A DNA stretch of 64,000 bases from Microcyclospora pomicola (Eukaryota > Ascomycota > Dothideomycetes > Capnodiales), in assembly GCA_002786065.1 (NCBI GenBank), contig NHNY01000001.1, positions 1,302,001 to 1,366,000 of the forward strand, read 5' to 3'. Made by a program: the position numbers and the translations under genes. The notes under the pieces are model-generated. The model was not told where the DNA came from and did not search any database. It worked only from the letters and a program-made list of their open reading frames with translations. This document shows, piece by piece, positions 55,758 to 64,000 of the stretch. Each line of letters starts with the position of its first letter. Position 1 is the stretch's first letter.

Positions 55758-56687
55758 TTATGCTGGCGCGGCTTTGGGTGAAGCCACGACAGCGGGTTTG
55801 GTGTCGGGAGAATCCATTACGGCAGGTTTGGTGTCGGGGTCAAGCTTCTCTTGCTTGATGGGAGGCTCCGCCGAAGATTCTTTCGACTGGCTGGAGACAC
55901 TCGACCTTTCCACTTCAATCTTTCTCCTCTTGCCTCGAGGTGCTGGCTCGAGTGGTGTTCGGCAGTACGTCACCGTCCTTGTGACGACCTGACGTACGCT
56001 GACTTTGCCAGGCTTGCCATTTGACTCTGGGTCGATTGGGGAAAAGGTAGTGGCACTCCATGGTACCCCACTGAGGGGAGTGGAAGCATAGGGCGAGCAC
56101 GTGGAGTGTGCTGAAGCCGGGAGAGCCGGAGATTGAGGGATGGTGAGTTTGCGAGGTGTGCGTGCAGATCGTGGTCCTGGTCTGGCGAATGGAGATGGTG
56201 GAATGGCAATGCGCGGGGACTGCGGCCGAATCCGACGAGTACTGGCAGCACTGCATGTTGATGCGATGCTCTGAATCGTCGAATTTGAAGCCGTCGAAGC
56301 GTTGGAGTCGTAGGAAGTGTTGCGTGATAAGGAAGGCTGTGCGTCGGAGGTCGGTGGGCTGATCGACTTCTCGCCCAACGACTCGGAAGATCGCTCGTTG
56401 AAGCTGAAGCGAGCACTGGTGCTGGTTGGCATCGGGCTTAGCATTGCCGGTGACATGCTCTTGAGGAAGTCGAGGTAGGCGGATGGAGGAGTGATGGGGG
56501 TCTTGAGATCTTGGTCTCGTTTGAGGAAACCTCCCGGAGACGCAATCATAGGACTGCGCAGCTCGGAGGGGAAGCTGGCAGAGCCTGGGGTCTGGAGAGT
56601 GGAGGAGGATGACATCGAGCTGACACAAGGACGTTTGTCGAAGCCAGCGGCGGCCATGACGGCGGTAGCAGTAGCAGTGGACGCCAT
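55758..56687 (-). CDS. conserved Ser/Pro-rich protein of unknown function
   Basis: Not recognised by function. From the ATG at 56687 (MASTATATAVMAAAGFDKRP) it is 309 residues in one exon. The frame is open much further up (to 57290) with other ATGs such as 56900, but that part is Arg/Cys-rich and resembles leader sequence. The conserved-looking blocks are TPITPPSAYLDFLKSMSPAM near the middle, SPRIAIPPSPFARPGPRSAR TPRKLTIPQSP (dense Ser-Pro/Thr-Pro kinase sites), and SNGKPGKVSVRQVVTRTVTY CRTPLEPAPRGKRRKIE, ending in a basic nuclear-type signal. A sumoylation-like IKQEKLDP follows. A nuclear regulatory protein is a guess from these motifs. Confidence 0.7.
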   Translation of the reverse strand: MASTATATAVMAAAGFDKRPCVSSMSSSSTLQTPGSASFPSELRSPMIASPGGFLKRDQDLKTPITPPSAYLDFLKSMSPAMLSPMPTSTSARFSFNERSSESLGEKSISPPTSDAQPSLSRNTSYDSNASTASNSTIQSIASTCSAASTRRIRPQSPRIAIPPSPFARPGPRSARTPRKLTIPQSPALPASAHSTCSPYASTPLSGVPWSATTFSPIDPESNGKPGKVSVRQVVTRTVTYCRTPLEPAPRGKRRKIEVERSSVSSQSKESSAEPPIKQEKLDPDTKPAVMDSPDTKPAVVASPKAAPA

Positions 56688-59600
56688 GGTTGCGTGTCGT
56701 CGTTTGCGCAGAGGAGAGACGACCGGAGAAGCAAACGAATGGATGGGCAACGACGACACCCAAGGCCTGCTGAAGGTATCAAGCACGGCGGCGGTGGGAG
56801 TGGAAGAGGAAAGGCGGAGATTGGAGGGGGTCCGTGTTAATGAAGGACGGGTGTGCTCTGAGCGGCCGGGCGCAGCAGCGTGTTGGAGGCAACGAGACAT
56901 GCAACAAAAGGCACAGCACACACAGCAGCGCACAGCACAGCGCAGCGCAGCACCGGCGGGCGTCGTGGTGGTGCTAGCTATTCTTGGGGGTGGGCGCGTA
57001 GAGGCAGAGGACCGACGCAAAAGGTCCCGCAGCTGTGATGCAAAGGGCTGTGGCCGAGGGCGAATAGGAGTCGTCGCCGTCACGATGGGTCGGGGTGATG
57101 CGAGCCTAGTGATGCACGCTGGAACGCAACGGCGTCGTTTGATTCGCCCTGTGTAAGCGCTGGGAATCGCTGCACCTGCTGCAGTAGTGGGCGGGCTCGC
57201 CGGTCTCGTTGCGCTGCTGCCGAGAGGGTCAAATCGTTTTTGCCGGCACCAACACGCCAACACGCCAACGTTCGGGATGTGGTGGTGCAATTGGTATCAC
57301 ACCCGTGGCTCAGCACAACAGAGGCACAGTGCACAATCTTTCGTGTCGGGACGTGATGATCTGTGGCGTAGCGGGCGGGCGTGCGTCCGGTGAGATGGAT
57401 ATGGGCTCCGGGCTAGGGGGCTAGCGGATTCTCGAAACCCGATGGAAGTCGCTGACAAGCAACGGTCGCTGTGATGCTTTGGGCGGATGTGCAGCTCCAG
57501 ATGATTGTTGCGGCACGGAACGGGTTATTATATCTTCTTCCCATCTGGTTGTTGTTGGCAATCTCAAGCGCCTCACAGTCTGCCAGGGGGGCCACTTCAC
57601 CGCTCCTACACACTGGAGAAGCGGTTCTGAGCAGCAACAACATCGTGTCTGCCGTGTCGTTGGCAGAGCAGCAATCGTCGTGCGGTATTTCTGGTGGTGG
57701 GCGTCTCGCTCCACGGCAGCACGCGCGCGCCATCACTGTCGAGCGTCACGCTGGCCTGGAAATAGTAGGCGTCAATATCCCCTCTCATTCGGAATTGCGC
57801 AAGCCAGTGAGCCGTAGTCATCTCCACGAGCACGTTGCACACAACATCATCTCATCTCATCCCATCCCATCTCAGTGGGCTTGTTTGCGGCTTGTCCATT
57901 GCCTTTCCAGGTCGAAACGGCTTTGGATTGACGCCTACGGTAGTGTCGCGATTCGAGCTCCAAATGTGAGGCATGACGCAAGCGCCATTGCGTCTTCAAG
58001 TCATCGATACACTTGGCTTTCGGCATCTCATTCGTCGGACTGGTAAGGACTACATATTGTATGCTTAATGGCAAGGGGTGTATTTCCCTCAGCGTGCCGT
58101 CAATACTTGGCTTGGTGGTCGTGTAAGTTGCCTGGCGGCAAGATGCAAGGACATGCTGTATCGTGCTTGATCTAGGAGAGAGACTCCAGTTGGCAGGCGG
58201 CGGATGCTCTGCGTCCTTGACAGCTTCTGAACCTGGTTGGTAGTGTGGCTGCTCGCTTCCTTCGGCAATATGTCGATGCGCACAAGCAGGTACGTGTCCG
58301 TCACGGTGTCGCATCCAGCAACGAAGTGATGGCGACACATGGGTCCACGTTGTTGGCATGTGGAAACAATGACTCGTTCACTCTTCCGAGTGGTCGGTCA
58401 CTTGCGAATTTATCATCCTCTCACACTAAAACCGTCCACGCCCGAGGAATCAATAGCGCTTAGAATACGCTTTATCTTTCCTCTCCCATACCGCCGGGGC
58501 AAGATGCTGCATCTCCCGAACCTCCGGCATAGGTACAGTACCTATCGTCGGTTGCCACGTCGTGCGCGTTGGACACCAACACCTGCTGCAGACTGCTCCA
58601 AAAACGCTAGAATGCCACGCATACTCGGATATCAGCATGGCATTGCCAGTCCACGGTACTGAACCTCTAACGACAAGGTATCACCGAATGCAGCCACAAC
58701 ACATGTAGAGCTTGTAGGCGATTGGCGAGTGGCGCTTCCGACTGCCTTACCACTGCCGCTGCTGGACTTGAAACTTCGTTACTTTACAGCCAAGCGAGCA
58801 GCAACGAGTGAATGGACTCCAGCCCATCCAATGGTCAAATGTTACATGCTACGGGCTACTGTTCTCCAGTCGTGACTTAGTGAAGGTGATCGACAGTTCA
58901 AGGCGTGTCATCCTTTCATCCTGATACATCTGCAGGCCATGACCCTCGTTTCACCGAAGAATGCGACATGTTAGAGACTGTCGGCAGATACTCGGACTTG
59001 TTCCAACTCTGGATCATACCAGCGAGCAGCTCGTACGATCACATCTAACGTTGTGTCTGGGTTTCGCGCGTGTATCAGGATTTCTAGAGTCATGTTTCAG
59101 ATCCACGTTGGTTGTGGACAGGACAGGCATATCACAGTCGTGTACATGCCATACCTGACCAGTATCGTCTCCGACAAGTTTGAAGAACGGCTCTAGTAGA
59201 TTGGGAATCCTTTAGTGACGATAGCAACACTTCACACTCCGGCTCGCATCTTGTGTGTCTCAAGGGGAAATAATCAAGGGTGGAATATCATCTTTCTTGT
59301 GCAGCTGGAGATCATCCCGTGTCTGAGCGAGTTCTACATGTATCGTAAGGAGGTGGTGTCCACAATCGTCGTCAAGACTAAAACAGATGGTTATCCCAGA
59401 CACCCACTGGTGCTGTCTGCACAATCCTACAAGCTTCATCAAGCGCTTGCAGCACTGTGAGGAAACACACCAGTGACTGAGTGGGCAGCATAGAGATTGG
59501 CTTTCGGCTTATGATCTCTAGCTCTATAACTGCTCGCCCATCCCTCGATAACGGGTTCTTCTGCTAAGCCGGGCCTGTCAAGTACCTTCTACGTTCGATG

Positions 59601-59997
59601 ACGTGAACCTCTGCACGAAGCTTTGTCAGATGATGACTACAGCAAACACACTGGATCTCATGGCTGATTTAGGATCGTACGACCCGACATACTTTGCTAG
59701 TAGAGACTGACGCCCTAAGCCGAGAGCGGCACCAACGTAGGCCATGCTCCCTCATTTACTTGTGCAGCTTGGGTGTCCACCTTACTCAAGCAGCCACCAT
59801 GCTGACAATGATCATCAGCCGAAAAGCTCCGTTCGAACAATGTCAAGCGGTCGCGGCTCATCTTCTCGAGCAATGACCATGACGACGAGCCCATTGGAGG
59901 TGCAGGTAGGGATATTGAAGGCATCGTATAAGAGTTCCCTACATCTCTGGACGATACCTCCTTGAACCCAAGTCCAATACCTTGTAATACTCAAGCC
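56688..59997. other. 3.3-kb region without a supported gene
   Basis: This lies between the divergent starts of the Ser/Pro-rich gene and pyruvate decarboxylase. It includes a GCACA/CAGCGC-rich stretch (about 56915-56960) and a CATCT/CATCC pentamer run (about 57845-57872). Open frames here (for example 57471-58046 plus and 57847-58359 minus) have no domain or splice partners. Confidence 0.4.
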
Positions 59998-61978
<1,981 letters not shown>

Positions 61979-62706
61979 GCCACCGTTATTGATGGTTGTT
62001 GAGGGGTGAAATGCTGCGGTTGGTTCCTGGGCATAATTACACCCAATGTCCATTCGAATGATCAACTCGTACTGTGACATGCATCACCTCGTTCGCGTTC
62101 TGAATTGCTCATGTAGTCATGGCGTGCAAGCTGGGAAATCGGCAGATCGATACCTTAGGTATTTATCGCAGAGAGGGTTCGACATCGAGGCTGATCAGCG
62201 TCTAACTCAACTGCCGTGTACATCTCGTCAGACGATACTTGTATTGGTTAGACTCAATAACAACTAACCATGCAACAACAATACCAGAACCTGCATATCA
62301 ACGTAGAGAGGGGTCGACTTCGGCCAGTGCTGCCTACATATGCACTGGGCAATGACAGAGGTACAGTCTGGCTGTATCCTTTGGAGGGGGATCGTCAGTT
62401 CACTTGAGCCGCACTTGCTGCAGGTACGACGAAAGTTTGCAATGTATGAACTCATAAGAAGCCACCTTTCCTCACTTGCTGCGCCAACGCTAGTATCCAA
62501 AAATTGCGGGGCCTAGCTAGGATCAACCACGAGAGTCTTCGAGAACGCCGCAAACTTTCCCACATGACAGCTTGCACCACGCCACGAATTTGCGAGATGT
62601 TGTGATACGTTAGAATGTCTTCCTCGTGCCCGACCACTTGATCCTCTCCTTCGAACTCTCCATCAACGTCTGCACCATCAAGCCGTGCTTATTTCTCTAC
62701 GTCAAG
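61979..62706. other. intergenic, nothing recognised
   Basis: About 730 bp between pyruvate decarboxylase and the calcium ATPase; it should hold the ATPase promoter. No gene or repeat seen. Confidence 0.4.
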
Positions 62707-64000
62707 ATGGAGAACGCATTCGTCCGCTCGCCGCAAGAGGTCTTGCATCACTTCAACATCTCCGAGCAGTCTGGACTCTCCGAGCGCAGTGTAGCAACGT
62801 CGCGCGAGAAGTATGGCCGGAATTCGATCCCAGAAGACCCTCCCACGCCTCTCTGGCAGCTAGTGCTTGAGCAGTTCAAAGATCAGCTCGTGATCATCCT
62901 TCTCGCCTCCGCCGCTATTTCTTTTGTGTTGGCTCTATTCGAAGAAGAGGAGGGCTGGACAGCTTTCGTCGATCCCGCCGTCATCTTGACCATTCTGATT
63001 CTCAACTCGATCGTTGGTGTGAGCCAAGAGAGCTCTGCAGAGAAGGCGATCGCGGCACTACAAGAGTACTCGGCGAACAAGGCAAAGGTCGTCAGAGATG
63101 GTCATGTCGTGGAGATCAAGGCTGAAGAGTTGGTACCTGGAGACGTCGTCCATGTCGCTGTAGGAGACCGCATACCTGCGGACTGCAGACTTTTGAGCAT
63201 ACACAGCAACAGCTTTCGAGTGGACCAGTCCATCTTGACGGGCGAGAGCGAGAGTGTCAGCAAGGGGATTGCCGCCATCAAAGATGCTCAAGCAGTAAAG
63301 CAAGATCAAATCAACATGCTCTTCTCGGGAACAACTGTGGTCACCGGAAATGCGCATGCGATTGTGGTGCTCACTGGCACTAACACAGCGATCGGAGACA
63401 TCCACGAGTCGATCACGTCCCAGATCTCGCAACCAACACCATTGAAAGAGAAGCTGAACGATTTCGGAGACACTCTTGCCAAGGTCATCAGTGTCATTTG
63501 CATCCTCGTCTGGCTGATCAACATCAATCACTTCAACGACCCATCTCATGGCAGCTCGTGGACAAAGGGCGCCATTTACTACCTCAAGATCGCGGTGTCC
63601 CTCGGTGTAGCCGCAATCCCTGAAGGTCTTGCTGTTGTGATCACCACCTGTCTTGCACTCGGAACTCGCAAGATGGCGGCGAAAAATGCGATTGTCCGTT
63701 CTCTTCCGTCTGTTGAAACACTCGGCAGCTGCAGTGTCATTTGCTCTGACAAGACCGGAACCTTGACCACCAACCAGATGAGTGTGAACAAGATTGTCCA
63801 CGTCCACGAGTCTGGCTCAGGACTGAACGAGTTGAATGTAGCTGGTACGAGCTTCACTCCAGAAGGTGTCGTATCGCAAGACGGCAAACTGCTAGACAAC
63901 CCAGCTGCCTCTTCCAAAACCATCACTGAGATGATCGAAGTGGCGGCTCTCTGCAACCAAGCAAGCTTGGCCTATGACAGTACTCATAACGTCTACAACA
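62707..64000 (+). CDS. SERCA-type P2A calcium ATPase, 5' part
   Basis: Pumps calcium into the ER or a related compartment. The first 431 residues are present in one uninterrupted exon from the ATG at 62707; the rest lies beyond the window edge. Visible parts: N-terminal actuator segment, helices M1-M2 ([38 protein letters not shown]), the actuator loop with [10 protein letters not shown] (the TGES phosphatase motif), M3-M4 including [20 protein letters not shown] with the calcium-site Glu at about 306, and the phosphorylation site [16 protein letters not shown] with Asp at about 348. All motifs expected up to this point are intact. The close match to animal SERCA argues against a Pmr1-type (P2A, Golgi) or Pmc1-type (P2B) pump. 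Confidence 0.95.
   Translation, partial: MENAFVRSPQEVLHHFNISEQSGLSERSVATSREKYGRNSIPEDPPTPLWQLVLEQFKDQLVIILLASAAISFVLALFEEEEGWTAFVDPAVILTILILNSIVGVSQESSAEKAIAALQEYSANKAKVVRDGHVVEIKAEELVPGDVVHVAVGDRIPADCRLLSIHSNSFRVDQSILTGESESVSKGIAAIKDAQAVKQDQINMLFSGTTVVTGNAHAIVVLTGTNTAIGDIHESITSQISQPTPLKEKLNDFGDTLAKVISVICILVWLININHFNDPSHGSSWTKGAIYYLKIAVSLGVAAIPEGLAVVITTCLALGTRKMAAKNAIVRSLPSVETLGSCSVICSDKTGTLTTNQMSVNKIVHVHESGSGLNELNVAGTSFTPEGVVSQDGKLLDNPAASSKTITEMIEVAALCNQASLAYDSTHNVYN

Overview
This window is nuclear DNA of a filamentous ascomycete (Pezizomycotina; Dothideomycetes is my guess, not proven). The evidence is 46-94 nt GT-AG introns with CTAAC/CTGAC-type branch sites, gene spacing of a few hundred bases to about 3 kb, serine/proline-rich fungal proteins, and a clear set of eukaryotic housekeeping genes. 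I joined exons by eye from splice signals and reading frame, so boundaries are models. Layout: 1.0-4.2 kb holds a large low-complexity protein (-). 6.4-9.8 kb holds an SAM methyltransferase (+), LSM6 (-) and a Rad60/Esc2-like SUMO-like-domain protein (+). 12.3-14.4 kb encodes a coiled-coil protein with a fungal ubiquitin-like domain (+). 14.4-17.3 kb is gene-free and carries a TTCNTG hexamer array. 17.3-19.4 kb has a Csi2-like membrane protein (-) and FCF1 (+). 20.1-21.6 kb is an orphan reading frame with a 99-bp tandem repeat. 23.3-30.1 kb has a four-span membrane protein (+), CDC6 (-) and a zinc alcohol dehydrogenase (+). 30.8-37.9 kb has PAM17 (-), SDHB (-), a HAD phosphatase (+) and a C2-domain protein (+). 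38.6-44.6 kb has a WW-PhoD phosphatase (-) and the CAAX protease STE24 (+). 44.8-50.9 kb is a conserved gene (-) and mitochondrial ribosomal protein bL34 (+), pushed apart by a 4.73-kb DNA transposon. 51.8-53.1 kb encodes a protein with up to three ubiquitin-like folds plus decayed tandem copies behind it. 55.8-56.7 kb is a conserved low-complexity protein (-). 60.0-62.0 kb is a six-exon pyruvate decarboxylase (+). 62.7 kb to the edge is the 5' part of a SERCA-type calcium ATPase (+). How the genes relate: there is no gene cluster with one shared pathway. Mitochondrial functions recur (PAM17, SDHB, bL34), as do nuclear RNA and chromatin functions (LSM6, FCF1, CDC6, Rad60-like). The most unusual object is the transposon at 45540-50270. 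It has perfect 57-bp terminal inverted repeats, a 5-bp target duplication, an integrase-core-like DDE transposase, a cysteine-cluster/coiled-coil protein, a third protein with SUMO-type motifs, and about 28 copies of the heptamer GCGAGTG (both orientations) spread along its whole length.
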